Positions 12,550 through 25,824 are shown, counted from the stretch's first letter. The stretch is DNA of 64,000 nucleotides from Glandiceps talaboti (GCF_964340395.1 NC_135571.1:7240453-7304452); one strand, 5' to 3'. The notes: generated by a model from the sequence alone, not told the origin. A program made the numbers and translations.

Positions 12550-13130
12550 TTAAATTAAGTTTTGATAAGAACACTTTTATGGCCTCTTTATGTGTACATG
12601 AAATGCCAGGGAACTGGAAATTTGTTTGCGAATATGAACTATTATGTAAAGTAACCATGATATAAAATTGTTCTTATCAAATGATAGAATGTAATACAAG
12701 TCTCTGTACTTCCAATACTAGACTCTCTCACAGTCCGCAAAGCTTCGCATAAATGGCTAAAACTTGGGTTGCTTTGTAGAAATCTACTGCATAATTGTAC
12801 TCATATACTAGTAATAGTATCCCAGTATCCCTAGCCCTGTACTGTGCGCCCCGCCTAACACATCAACAAAATGTTAGCCCTCTGTGATCAATGAGGGTGC
12901 ACAGTACAGGGCTAGGGATACTGGGATACTAGTATATGAGTACAATTATGCAGTAGATACATACAAAACAACCCAAGTTTTAGCTATTTATGCGAAGCTT
13001 CGAGGACTGTGAGAGAGTCTATTCCAATACATGCTGAGCTAAGTGTTATTAATCCAATTCAGTTGTTTACTTTCCATGTTTGTATCAGGTTTGTTGTCCG
13101 CGGTCTGATGTCAACAGTTGTATCATCTAG
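12550..13130. mobile_element. foldback element family 3 interrupted by a family-1 MITE
   Basis: Sequence colinear with 36355-36600 (AAGAACA-TTTTATG-CCTC, GGAAATTTGTTTG, TGTAATACAAGTC, TTATTAATCCA-TTCAGTTG, GGTCTGATGTCA), split at 12719-13021 by the MITE. The uninterrupted counterpart shows the pre-insertion site near 36505. Confidence 0.7.
12719..13021. mobile_element. foldback MITE, family 1, full-length copy
   Basis: A 303-bp palindrome with termini TAGACTCTC and GAGAGTCTA, flanked by an exact 9-bp duplication TTCCAATAC (12710-12718 and 13022-13030). Arms about 140 bp long contain AGCTAAAACTTGGGTTG, AATTGTACTCATATACTAG and CCCTGTACTGTGC on both sides. No open reading frame is present, so it is non-autonomous. 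It is inserted in a copy of another repeat (12550-13130). Confidence 0.9.
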
Positions 13131-13744
13131 TAGTACTCTATCTTTGGGGTGAATGAACTTTTCTTCTCTATCTTTAAATAATGATATGTCACCATTGTAC
13201 TAGACATAGCAATCCAAATATTCAAAAACTCTTTCTACATATCATTTTTGTTTACATTTTGTCTTTATCTTATTGACATTTACAGATAACATTTTAACAG
13301 AGTGTGTGTACAATAGCTTTATATTTGTTGTCAAGATAATAAATATCAGAATTTGTCAAGCTGTCCAAACTGTATATGTCAATGTATCTGAATCAGTGAA
13401 TGTGTCAGTTGGGTGACGTAGATAAAGGCTGCAGCTGGCTCTTGGAGAGAATAAAACACTTTTAGATTACGGAAATTTTACATCATGATGAACCTCCTGT
13501 TACATTCTGACTTAAGCGTCTTACTCTTTTTAACGGTAACACATGTATAGCGTACAATGCTACTGTTTTGTTATTAGATTATGTAACATAAATATGTTGT
13601 AACTGAACCTACAAATAGTGACTACATGGTTATAGACTTGATGCTGTGTAGCAAAAAGATCAATAAACTTTCCACCCTTTCACCATATCCGTATCTCGCT
13701 ATTTTCTTTCATATACAACGCTGAACATCGTTGCTTACATTTTG

Positions 13745-13950
13745 CTAAAAGTTTGGTGTATGAGATTTATTCACTGACTTCTGATTGGTGTATGAGATTT
13801 ATTCACTGACTTCTGATTGGTGTATGAGATTTATTCACTGACTTCTGATTGGTGTATGAGATTTATTCACTGACTTCTGATTGGTGTATGAGTTTTATTC
13901 ACCGACTCCTGATTGGTGTATGAGATTTATTCACCGACTCCTGATTGGCA
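13745..13950 (+). repeat. 33-bp tandem array, six units
   Basis: Unit TGATTGGTGTATGAGATTTA plus TTCACTGACTTC; the last two units carry CCGACTCC instead. Confidence 0.95.
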
Positions 13951-15124
13951 GATGAGTCCAATTTGTAGTCATGTCAGTCACATTGGTTACGCCTACCTTG
14001 TACATGTATATACTATATAGCCATGGCTGGGCGAGTGGTTGGGTTCAAGACTATTTAAAACAGAGGGATCAGTCAGGATCAGAGGCTGATAACAAGTCAT
14101 ATTTGAGGGTTGGAGACCGAGAGGAGCTGATCTTGGGTGTGGTGGTAGTCTACCAAGTTGAATGACTATAACTGGATGTATGCACTCCAATAACGCCGAC
14201 ACATCTCTGCTACTACACATCTTGTCATGTTACTGCATGTACACTATTTCAGCTATCCTAACTGACATTTTGATTTTTGTAAATTTTCGCTCGTCCTCAA
14301 CAACTAACTAGGCTAGTGTGGTAGATGTTTTGGTAGCACTCTTGCTTAAAGTTAATATGTATTGGTTTGGAATATGATTTTCATTATATCACAAGGAGTC
14401 AGGAATATAGCTCAGATTGAAAGTACAAGAGGGCTCAGTGACTTTGTTACCATTTATTTAAGGAGAATATTTGACCATTTCAAACCAGAAATGTTATCAT
14501 TTACGGTCAGATACTGCCACTAGGATGCATGTGCACAAGAACTATAGAGATTTATAGAAGGGCAAATACCTTATCTGAAAAGGTTTCAGCTTATTGATCT
14601 TAGCAGACCTAGGGTGACAAGGCCCCTTATATTACCTGTTATTTGAAGGAGGTTACTATAGTCACGTTTTTCGGCGCTGGAATTATTTGAGCTGAATACG
14701 CACAAAACAATTTCCATGGAAATAAGTCCTGCTAACACACTATGTGAGTTGCCATATTTTTATATTCAGTTGTTGCGAAAGGTATCACCAACAATTGCAT
14801 TGAATAAGGCAAACCGATAAGTTATAAGTAATTTACTAGTTAGCATCTAATTACATTTCACCTTGCTCTGTCTGCCTAATTAATTGTTCATTGTATACAA
14901 GACAGTCCTATTTAATGTAAATGGATTGGGTTCAGTGACCTTTTTGTGTGTGAGTCAATCAACACTGAATTACACGGCTATGCAGTATGCATGTACATAC
15001 AAGTCAATGTAGCAATAAATATTAATAATAATAATAATGCAAATTTATGATGCGCCCTTTTTCCCGAGAGCTCAAGGCACTCCCAAAATATCACCACTGA
15101 AATCAAGAATTAGTGGTTGTTACT

Positions 15125-15550
15125 GGACTAGTTTCGGTTACCCAGACTCTTGCCGCTGGGGGGCTCTGCCTATGAGACCACCCCAAACGAGAGTTTGGGG
15201 AAACCACATTCCAACTACCCCACGACAGAAGTCACACACTACATTTCTTCCAAGCATAAATAATGGCCTTACAAGGCCTGTTTGTTGTAATTAATACAAA
15301 TATATATATGTTTGTTGAAACTATATATTTATCGGTCACTTGAGAAGTGATAATCTGTAGTGAAGGTACCCAAATCGTTCAGCCTACAATGTTGGACATG
15401 AAGTACGTGAAGTACTCCCATGATGCACTGCTCCACAGGCTACTTTTGCGCGGGTGAGTTGAAATTACGTTTCCCCAGATGCTCATTTGGGGTGGTCTCA
15501 TAGGCAGAGCCCCTTCTGGTGAGAGGCTGGGTAACCGAGACGACTACTAG
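15125..15550. mobile_element. foldback element with about 80-bp inverted arms
   Basis: Left arm TTTCGGTTACCCAGAC ... GGGGCTCTGCCTATGAGACC ... AGTTTGGGGAAAC pairs with right arm GTTTCCCCAGATGC ... GGTCTCATAGGCAGAGCCCC ... CTGGGTAACCGAG. The spacer is about 240 bp. No target duplication was found. Confidence 0.7.
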
Positions 15551-15687
15551 CCTTATAAACAATAACAGGAGATGAACTAAGAAGTTGATGTGGTCATGCA
15601 TACGTGCTAAGTCTGACTAGACTTTTCCTTTCGCAGAAACATTATGATTACACCATTATTCAATCATACAGCTATTAGAATTTACAT

Positions 15688-16014
15688 TAGACTCTCTACA
15701 GTCTCGGGAGCATTGCCGGCAGAAAGAGCTGTTTTGTATGTACATGTACTGCAATCTACCACATCCTTGTACTGTGCGCCCTCAACGACTAGACAGGACT
15801 AACAATTCATTGACGGGTTACTGCAACTGCTCAGAGCTACTCGCTAAACATGGAGCATCACAGTAACACATCAAAGAATGGTTAGCCATACATGTATGTG
15901 GTCGATGAGGGCACACAGTGCAAGGATATTCGAGTACAATTATGTGGTAGATATCGATACATACAAAACAACCCTTTTAGCTATGCGAAGCTCCGAGGAC
16001 TGTACGAAAGTCTA
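15688..16014. mobile_element. foldback MITE, family 1, diverged copy
   Basis: A 327-bp palindromic element with termini TAGACTCTC and GAAAGTCTA, flanked by an exact 9-bp duplication AATTTACAT (15679-15687 and 16015-16023). It shares GTACTGTGCGCCC, GATGAGGGCACACAGT and ACAAAACAACCC with copy 12719-13021, at lower identity. It has some non-shared inner sequence, for example GCTCAGAGCTACTCGC. Confidence 0.85.
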
Positions 16015-16199
16015 AATTTACATGTGCAATAGTAGTATGTAGATTATGTGTTCACAAGAGTTAAATCAGAAACCATAACAGCTGTCACTCACCATAATGC
16101 TATCACTCATCAATAGCAGTCACTATTAGTATTACTAAAAATAGAAATTACATTATTTGCATGCTACAAATTTCTGTGACAAAAAGAAATTTTACACGT

Positions 16200-16330
16200 A
16201 GTTTGACGTTTTTTTGCCATCTGAGATTGGCAAACTGAGACTGGTCTCAGACGAAGATTTTTTTCGTTCTGAGACTGGTCTCAGATGGCTATTTTTTCCA
16301 AACTGAGACTCTCAGTTCATGGTCTCATTT
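16200..16330. repeat. cluster of GAGACTGGTCTCAG palindromes
   Basis: GAGACTGGTCTCAG appears twice, with flanking CTGAGA/TCTCAG half sites, able to form a long hairpin. Confidence 0.65.
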
Positions 16331-16554
16331 TAAGTACCCCTACATATATACCACACTTGGCATACAGTTGTTATACATTTCATAATCTATGAAATATTTC
16401 AAATTCCTTCATACTAGCTGTTCTAACTGAACAAAGTCACAGCACCAGAATATCTTACTTTTCCTGAGAATCCCCAAGTCTTCCCTACTAACTGTTCATC
16501 CAGAACAAAGTATCTATGAGCACCAAGACCACTTGCAGTTTCTCTGCACACCTC

Positions 16555-17010
16555 TAGTCTGTAAGGGTCGATCGCACAACGTAATACAAGCTCGATCAAT
16601 AAACAAACTTTGTTCGTTTAGGCTAAAAACCCTCCCCCTCCACCTCCACTCCCCCAAAATGATTTTTCACAAGTGTGACATCGACACGTTTATACATGTA
16701 TATGATGACACCCTAATGATGAAAATTGGAGTGGTCACATCACTATGATCGAACACATTGAAAGATTAGTGGGAACCCAGCACTGTATATCACATCAAAA
16801 GTAAATTTTAATCAACTTATCAACATCTCACTGTAGTAAATACAGAACCTGTTAGTGTTATCATTGAAAGTATCATATGTAAAGTTTTCTAAATTTGGTT
16901 AGAAGTGCAAAAAAACGAAGTTCAGCAATTGCACTGGTGCCACACCCCCTCACCTCAAAACAAACGAAGTTCATTTATTGAGCTTATGTGACATCGTTTG
17001 ATTCCTCCTA
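16555..17010. mobile_element. putative MITE with inverted CGATCGCACAA / ACAAACGAAGTTCATT ends
   Basis: Left arm (16569-16621) AAGCTCGATCAATAAAC and AACTTTGTTCGTTTA pairs, imperfectly, with right arm (16961-17005) ACAAACGAAGTTCATTTATT and GAGCTTATGTGACATCG. A further right-arm-like piece is at 46190-46240 beside the family-2 MITE. Confidence 0.5.
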
Positions 17011-18034
17011 AGACATGATACCGAATGTTGTGTTAGCTACCACAGTACTTCAAGTTTTAAGACCGATGAGGGCAGAACGACAGGACATAATATCTTTGTT
17101 TTAGTCTCAGAACTGAACATAATATTACAGTAACTGTATAAACCTAGACATTTTCGCTAAAGACTTATTTTCACTTAGTTCACTGGAAAACAAAAGTGTA
17201 GTCTAAATGAGCAGTGACTAAAATGTCCGTCACAATGTTTTCTGTCAATTGTACATGAACACAATGTACCAGTTTTGTGAATAGTGAAAATTGTTTTTTA
17301 AATTGAAACCTATGATCTGAAAACTGTAAAAACGCAAAATTATCTAGTAGCAAAAATATCTAGGTTTACGGTACCAAATCTCCTTCCGTGGGCTCCATAC
17401 ATTTAAAATACCAATGTTAGCTTAGATTTGGTATATCCACACCAGTGTTGGAAGAACGCCAATTTGAAATTGAAAGTAATGCCAGTAGACAGGCTAAAGT
17501 TACAAGGACATTATCACCTTACTATACTTTCTGACAGTACTTTTAGAGTAGCAAGCATCAGATTTCAAACTACATAAATTGTACACGCAGGTGTTGTTAT
17601 GCCTTCACTTTTGAAGAGGTGTACATTTTAGGAGGGGAACTCCCTCTTGGCCTAGATCAATCTTTTTAATGTAGGATAAAAAAAACTAAATTCTTTTAGT
17701 TATAGGCCTCAGAACCCCCCCCCCCCCCCCCCCACCAACTAAATTGTCCAAAACTGATGTTGAGTTTTTGTATAGTTTGTTGACATTGGGTCCCAATGCA
17801 AGTAGAGTTAAGCATTTGAAGAATTAAAATGCACAAATTGATTGATACAATCAATTTCAAATCAGTAACTATGTATTAGTACATGTATTTAGTTACCCAT
17901 TAAAAGTAAAATCGATCTTGTAGGATGAGAACTAAAATGGCTCAAACCCCTCTACACCAAAGTAAAAGAATTTTTCGTTTTTTATCCCATTGAACTGTTG
18001 AACTCACCCCCTAACGTATTAACATATTCAGTAT

Positions 18035-18345
18035 ATTAACGATGTGGTTCGTAAAGTGTAGTGTGCATAGTTACTGCATTATTGCTCTATATTATGTCTC
18101 TCTTTATCCAATAGCAATTAATCATGATGTCATTATGACCAGAGTATGTACAAAAGCTCTAAGTTTAGGCGGGGCAGTGAGAACAGCCATCCTGGTCTAA
18201 CAATGTGGTTGTAAAGAGCAATGTGCATAGTTACAGCATTATTGTTCCATATTATGTCTCACTCTATCCAAAGCAATTAATCATAATGAGCAGTGTGCTA
18301 CAAAAGCTCTAAGTTTAGGAGGGGGAGTGAGAACTCCATCCTGGC
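18035..18345 (+). repeat. two-copy duplication, about 160 bp
   Basis: Both copies hold ATGTGGTT-GTAAAG, ATAGTTAC-GCATTATTG, CATATTATGTCTC, AGCAATTAATCAT and CAAAAGCTCTAAGTTTAGG in the same order. Confidence 0.8.
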
Positions 18346-18539
18346 CTTTGGCAGCTAGTGGTGGCCTTGATACAGTCAACCAGTGGTGGCCTTGATACAT
18401 GAGGTACTGTCTCCAGTTCATGGTCTGCATTGATAGTCATTACATGTACGTCTTACCTGACATTATCCAAAGTGATCAATAACAATGTCAGGTGCACCTG
18501 GACCGCGGTGTTAATATCAGGGTGACCTTAATTGACCCG

Positions 18540-18730
18540 AACAGGTGTGTTTTCACTTGGTCTTTAAGGTAGTGTGCCTTCTAACGATAGTCAAATATTG
18601 TTGTTGTGAGTCAAAATGAGAAAAACTGGGATTTCTTGTGAGTCACCACATAGTAAGAGATAGGGGAACACCAACTCGGCTTAGAGGGCATACTGGTCTA
18701 TTCTTAGGCACGTACTTGATAAACGGAACG
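18540..18730 (+). repeat. single copy of the GTGAGTCACCACATAGTAAGAGA repeat
   Basis: Contains TAGTGTGCCTTCTAACGATA, ATTTCTTGTGAGTCACC and ACATAGTAAGAGATAGGGG, shared with the array at 20960-21465. Confidence 0.7.
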
Positions 18731-20699
18731 TCAGAAATCTATTGAAACTGAAAGGGACGCTTTTACCCTAGGTAGTAATATGGTGATATCTGCTGATAGG
18801 TGACTTCACTGCAGGGTATTCAGACACTTTATACTACTTTAAATCACACACAAAACGAAGACAAAAAGAACGTCATAGCAGTACGTCATAGCAATAGTCT
18901 ATATCAATTGTTACTGATTTCAATAAACCACATCAATCACTGTAATTTGTATTACATCAGATCTTTTGTACTGAGTACAAGGCATGTCTTTGATAATACA
19001 TTGAACCAACCCTACAGAAATATATTGTTATACAATATATAGGCAACCATTTCACAACAGACACGTACACCTCAACATAAAACACTCGCATTCCGATTAT
19101 TCAAAGTAAATTTGTACATGGTGTACATGTAATTCTTCAAACACTTCCAGACATTCCCAATTGGAAGTTGGAACCCAATGTCAACAAAATGTATAAAATA
19201 CCTAGTTTCAATACCAGTACATACATGAAGGTGAAATATAACTTACACTATGCCTTTAGATTTCATATGTCATGAATGGCGATAAAACTGTGTTGTATTG
19301 TAAGATTAACTATTATAAATTTAATATGTATGTAACTGGAAATATATTTACGTGTAATATTACATATATCATAACTCTGTATGACATGCTGTATTCATAT
19401 CATATTTCTGTTGATTATCTCTGTACATCTTTGTTAAATTTAGAACATTTTAAATAGACCTGTTGCAACTTTGACCTTTGACCTCAGACATGCCTCACTG
19501 GGTGCCAGTGCAATATAGGTCCTTCACCTTAATTATGAACAGCTCATACAATGTAGGTCTCTGATCTGGTCAATTGAAAACAATGAGGTAATTACCCTCA
19601 AGATAGGGACAGAGGAGAGGAGTTATTAACAGAAACAAACATGTTAGAAAACGCGTAGTCAGCTGTCATCAGTTCAGAAGTTCAGCACTGAAGACTATTG
19701 GAATGATCTTTGGAATATAACATGCTCAGTTACAAAAAAGTAGTGCTAATAGCGTTAACGTTGTAGCACGACTATGTTCATCCACATGCCAATCCATCCT
19801 TGGTCACCATGCAATATGCACCACCATTTTAGTGCTACTGCTGATATACAAATGTATGCAGTTTCAAGAGTTTGTCATTCTTTTGAAATTGAATATCTAT
19901 CCACTTGCTTTTAAAACTACCCCTGTTGTTCCTAGGTAAAGTCCCCACGACTTTTGAAAACAAAATGTAATTTCAGAGCTATTAAATTTATGAAGACATG
20001 TTTATTGCCATGCAATTGCAAAGGTTAGTAATCGTTAGGTTTATGAAATAGCAATATGTGAGAGAGACAATACCCCATGCATGGTATGTACAATGTACAT
20101 TGTATGAACACCTCATGATATTGTAGCAAGTCACAAAAGTACTAAAAGTTTGAAGTTTATTGAAACACATCACTTTGATTATTCACAAGCTCAAATACTT
20201 CATACTCTTCTACCAATGAAAAAGGGGGGAGGGTGCGGGGGGTTCAATGCCGCTGGCGTATTGCTATAATTACAAAGCCTACTACATTATGCAATTAAAA
20301 CGTCAAATTTCAGTACTTAATCAAGTAGTATATATCACATAAAAATTTTATTTCACCATCTTTTATTTAGAAGGGGCGGATGAGACCTGTGGCAAGAAGA
20401 GGGGGAGCCAACTGCATTAGATTTTTGTGACTTGCTAATTTTATTTGTTATAAAATATAATACGAATTGCCCTGTGTTAGATCACCATGTGGTTGACTTG
20501 CTATAAACATGTAACATGGCCTGATCTGAACTCTGTGACACTTTCAGTACAACACTGTAATATTCAGACATTCTAAAACTAAATATAGGAATGGCATGTA
20601 AAATATGTCCAGGCCAGACAAGTTCAACCTTTGTGTAGAACTCAAATAATATATTTTCATAAATTTAAAAATGTTTAAAGACATTAGAATGGAGATAAG

Positions 20700-20800
20700 A
20701 AGCCAAATATTATTAGATTTTTTTTTAAATCAAACACATTCAAAAATATTATTAGATTTTTTTTTAAATCAAACACATTCAAAAATATAAGAGCAAGGCT
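20700..20800 (+). repeat. exact two-copy 48-bp duplication
   Basis: AAATATTATTAGATTTTTTT ... AAATCAAACACATTCAAAA is repeated back to back. Confidence 0.85.
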
Positions 20801-20959
20801 CAACAAATTTGATTTTTGTTTTTGTATTTACTTTTAACATTTTTTCATTTGACAACAGCTGCGTTAGATAATATAAAGTGCATTAACTCATACATATTTT
20901 GTTTGTTTGTTTGTTTGTGTATATTTTGTTTTGCTTGTTTGGTTTTAAGGTTCTTCCTT

Positions 20960-21470
20960 GGCCATGTGGGATATCATATGTACCCTCTGCAGTGTACCCT
21001 CTAATGATTGATATCCCAACTTTTGTTGTTGTGGGTCAAAATGTTAGAAACTGGCATTTCTTGTGAGTCACCACATAATATGAGATAGGGGAAGGCCCAA
21101 TTTGGATGTCAATAGAAATTGTGTGCATCAGTGGTGCATCAAATTGGTATTCCACTATCTCTTACTATGTGGCGACCAGTGTGCCCTCTAAGCAAATTTT
21201 GGTGTGTCAATAGAAATTGTGTGCATCAGTGGTGCATCAAATTGGCTTACAGTGCACACTGGTCGCCACATAGTAAGAGATAGGGGAACACCAAATTTTG
21301 GTGTGTCAATAGAAATTGTGTGCATCAGTGGTGAGTCAAATTGGCTTAGAGGGCACACTGGTCACCACATAGTAAGAGATAGGGGAACACCAAATTTTGG
21401 TGTGTCAATAGAAATTGTGTGCATCAGTGGCGCATCGAATTGGCTTAGAGGGCACACTGACCTTCTGAAT
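20960..21470 (+). repeat. tandem array, about 115-120 bp unit, three and a half copies
   Basis: Units contain TGTGTCAATAGAAATTGTGT, GCATCAGTGG, GAGGGCACACTGGTC and CCACATAGTAAGAGATAGGG. Related sequence is at 18540-18730 and a remnant at about 47775-47825 in SETX intron 14. Confidence 0.85.
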
Positions 21471-22027
21471 CACATATTTTTGATGGCAAACTGAAGCATA
21501 GCAATATGTTTTGACCCACCAATATTTTACATTTTACATTCCCCTATAACTTACTAAGTGACTATGACTCACATGAAAACCTATTCTATTTTGTTATCAT
21601 GTTGACCCATGATGTCCTGTCAACTATCTATTTAGTGAGGCAAAGAATAATGGGACCCTGAATTTTGATCCATACCATAAAATATATTGTCTTTAAATTA
21701 GAGGGCATATCACTGTGAAGTGGCTCAAGAGTCAATATAACCTAGCTACTTCACATACCAATATTGTCAGACAGGCAGGAAATGACAAGAGGTACTTTGT
21801 TCATTTCATGTTAAATATATGGGACCAACTAACAAAGTCCTATAGAGTTTCCATGGTAACAGCAAAAGGATGAGGTGAATCTCATTCCTCAATATTTGTC
21901 TTTATTCAACCAATATATGGGTGACCTACAGGGCCTTATCACTATAGTGTTTGTGACCTAAAGGGCCTTGTCACTATAGTGGTTTGATAGAGAAGTAGTT
22001 ACAACCCTATATTATATAACCCTATAG

Positions 22028-22318
22028 TCATATATACATACATACATACATACATACATACATACATACATACATACATACATACATACATACATACATA
22101 CATACATACATACATACATACATACACACACACATACACACATACATACATACACACACACATACATACATACACACACACATGATACATACATACATAC
22201 ATACATACATACATACATACATACATACATACATACATACATACGCATGCATGCACGCACGCACACATGCATACAATACATACATACACACGAACATGCA
22301 TGCATGCATGCACGCGTG

Positions 22319-22353
<35 letters not shown>

Positions 22354-22360
22354 TTCAAAG
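22028..22360 (+). repeat. (CATA)n and (CA)n compound microsatellite
   Basis: Long CATA tract broken by CACA and CATG interruptions, ending in a pure CA run (about 22322-22350). Apparent reading frames in it are artefacts of the repeat. Confidence 0.97.
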
Positions 22361-23499
22361 GTAAATGAAGAAAAATATTGGGGACACATATTGTTACTTA
22401 CAAAATGTAAGATTGCCATTTTCTTAAGGAAAATATCATACGAATCCTGTTGCTACAAATGTATCAATACTTATAGATATGTGTGATTTCCTCACTGGTA
22501 GGACCCCTACTCCCACTTCGAAAGGAAAACAACAATCTAAGAAATACTACACGCCCCTTTGGTCAGTGCATGTCTTTCATATTAAATTTTGAAGAAAAAA
22601 ACATTACCACAAAGATGTCATGAAACTGTTTGGGTTTAAAAGACTATTTGAAAATTCACAACTCGGACTCGATGTAATTTACATTTTTTGTAACCGTTAA
22701 CAGTTATGTTTGTTACTATTTTTACATGTGTACACCAATTTAGATCAATGTATGTGTTATGATTGGGTTAATATTGATAATATGCATAAACGTATATGTG
22801 CATTTCCGAATCGGTATGAAAATACCTTAAAAGCGGACACAGAAATCATGCAAGTTGTGAAGACGTAAGACCGTACCGCGGCACAAGTTGATAACATCAA
22901 AGGTACACAAGTATTGATTCGTCTCTCGTTACGTAAGCTTGTTTACAATTGATTCGTTCTTTAAATTAGTAAATAACGGAATATATACAGACACGTTATG
23001 TCGTGGCTTAATTAGGGTAAGAAAGAGGAAATAGACGTCGAAAGTTTTATGTCATGTGTTAGATCATACATATTCAATTCACAGTATATGAAATTAAAAA
23101 GACAATGTTTTGATTAAATTTTGGTAAGTGTACAAAATCGAATGACGTTCCTGGCTGGGTTCGAATTTAATAACATCCATTTTTTGATGTTCACTGACTT
23201 CTGCAGTATTGTACGGTAATCTGAGCCGAAATAGAGGAAACCAAACATGTACACAGTTCACATAAGTGTTTAGTTTCGACGACACATTTTTTCACAACGT
23301 GGTTGATTTACTGCAGCACGGATACCGCGCTGTCTAGCTTTAGCAGATTAGCAAACATTGCATGCAAAAAATTCAAAATTGTAACCTTACCGGTTCGGCT
23401 CGTCATTCACAATGTTATGTTTCCTCTGAACGTACTTTGTTGTGATTCTGCTATCGATGAAGATGGTAATTTACATAAACATATAAAATGTCTAAAAAT

Positions 23500-23870
23500 G
23501 TTCAGAGTTCGCTAGCAGATGTGGATATTACAATGTAAGCTGACAGCAACGGCCACATGGGTAATTAATAGATGGCGTGAGCGCCAGTGACTTTGCCGCT
23601 TTGATATGCAAATAACTGTCTGGTCTACCAATCATGTCCATGACCCAGTTTCCGATAAGCCAATCTGGGCATACCTCACTTGTCTCATGGCAACGCCTTC
23701 GCTTGGCCCCTTGCTTCCCAACCAATGAACGAACATCTCTCATGGTACTCATGACAACTGCGCGTGATGACTGGCCTACTGACATGATCTGAGAACACGC
23801 GAAACGTACTGTGACACCGGCGAGTTTGACACGTGTCACACTGTGTACACTACGTCCACTTTCTTATTTG
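23500..23870. promoter_or_regulatory. CpG-rich patch, possible promoter/first exon of an unassigned transcript
   Basis: CpGs (GGCGTGAGCGCC, ACGCGAAACGTACTG, CACCGGCGAG, ACACGTGTCAC) are dense against a CpG-poor background. On the minus strand an open frame 23839 to about 23685 is followed by AAGTGAG/GTATGC, a possible donor. I recognise no protein in it. It could be a 5' non-coding exon of the carrier gene further left, but nothing in the sequence links the two. Confidence 0.35.
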
Positions 23871-24440
23871 TCTGTGCTTTATACAAAAAGAAATATGAAC
23901 AAATAACACAAAAATGTTATAATTTAAGATATCGCTGTGATTCTCTGATTTGGAGTCTAACATATACACACCGAACCACCACAATTTGCACAAATAACGC
24001 TTGGTGCGATTGTTATTAATTTTGTGTACAAATTCGATAATTTAGTCAAACGAATACCCTAATTATATATGTCGGACTTCAATGAATACGCATCGACCTA
24101 TTAAAATGCATAGTGCGATAATGAGGCGCCGGACGTGCAATTAATTATGATAACAACATACATGCCATAATTTATCATGTCTGTCCCCATCGGTTAGAAA
24201 GTGAAATTCTTTCGTTTATTATATTAAATTCACAAAATATCAACAGAGACTATACACGTTCCATTTTTCGAATAATTGACCACAAAATAATGTTTTCATA
24301 TCATAACTTCGTACCTGGGTAGAGCTCTACATGTTGTGACTTGTGAACTTGGTGTGAGATATATTTATTTAAAATATATAGTCATAATTCAACACTTGCC
24401 TTTCAGTCAACTACCATTATAATGGTCAAATTTAAAGTCT

Positions 24441-24478
24441 CCCCCCCCCCCCCGCCACACACACACACACACACACAC
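24441..24478 (+). repeat. poly-C plus (CA)n
   Basis: A run of 13 C, CGC, then about nine CA units. Confidence 0.9.
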
Positions 24479-25249
24479 ATTCTGACTATGTCAAAGCCTT
24501 GTAGATTTAGTAATGGTTTCCCCAAAACCCTTTATCTTCTTTCTTTAAAGAGAAATCACACACAACACACAATTTTGGTACAGAAATTATTTTTTTTAAT
24601 AAACAGCATACTTCTATACAATCTCTGAGTGAACTAAAGATGACACAAAAAATACACAATGATACATTGAAATATTTGAAAGAATCAACATAACACCGAT
24701 AATCTTTCAGAGTGTGACAAATGATAGTGACTTTCCAATGAATGCTGCCCTCTGGTGGTGACACTGTAATGTCATAGATCGTGAACCAGATATGTGATAT
24801 TGATGGTTAGCAATCATTATTTCTTCAAAAACAAAATCATCAGTATCATATATTCTGTTTGCTGATTTACAAAACGAGACAAATATCAGTATGGTAACAA
24901 AGAATTGCAATTTGATTTCAGACTTCATGGAAAAGGGGTAAAACACAATTACAGCTGTTTAGTATTTAAACAACCTATCGTTATGTTTATAAAATTTAAC
25001 TTCATTTTGCACCACAAAATATTTGTACATCACAAAAGGTTTCGCCAGATATCAACCATTGCTTCATCAGTGTTTTCTGAAGTCATGATGCTTGCGAGAC
25101 TTCAGACAATTATCTCAAAGTCTTGGAAGTCAGTAACATCTCCCATTACTGTTCATTGAGGGTTGTAAAGTCTGTATATGAATTGCTTCATTACCAACTT
25201 ACAAGATCCGAAGAGATTCACCAGCTTGGTTTCATGATATATGAAGGGT

Positions 25250-25385
25250 TTGTTTGTTGTTGTTTTTTGTTTGTTTGTTTGTTTTTGTTGTTTTTGTGTA
25301 TGTGTGTGGTTTTTGGTTTGTTTGTTGTTGTTTTTTTGTTTTTGTTTTGTTTTTGTTTGTTTTTTTTGGGGGGGGGGGTGTTTCT
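25250..25385 (+). repeat. (GTTT)n-rich low-complexity tract
   Basis: Made of T, GTTT and GTTTTT words ending in a poly-G run; coding frames across it are spurious. Confidence 0.9.
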
Positions 25386-25824
25386 ATCACAAGCAGGAAA
25401 TGTTACCTTGTCCAAATATTTTGCCTAGTCTCGATTTACTTTAAATGGCATCACATGACACATGATTATTGACCAATGCTTTGGAATTGAGGACATGATT
25501 GTATGCGTGCGACAGCTGCAACCCTCACCCCACCCCCATCTCTTACAAGAATTTGGAAAAATTGTCTGAAGTCATGTCTTGACTGTAGAAAACACTGACA
25601 AAGAAATGGTTGATACCTGGTGATAGCTTTGGTTAACTATTTGTATTTCTTTCTGCAAAATAAAGTTAAATTTACAAACATAGCCTGAATGTTAGCACAG
25701 ATTAGCTTCCATCATAATATATCATTGCTGTAGTTTATCACCAGAGGGCGCAGTTCTGAATGCAGATCTTTTGTGCAAGTCACATGATGGCAGTTAAACC
25801 TGTAGAAAGTCTTCTTTCTCTATA

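Noticed and set aside
22012-22419. Cys/Tyr/Val-rich open frames of 107-135 codons
   Set aside because: Pure translation of the CATA/CA microsatellite; the same holds for 30387-30817, 2123-2455 and 32662-33068.
23528-23839. 103-codon minus-strand protein
   Set aside because: No recognised homology and probably a first-exon or promoter artefact of CpG-rich DNA.
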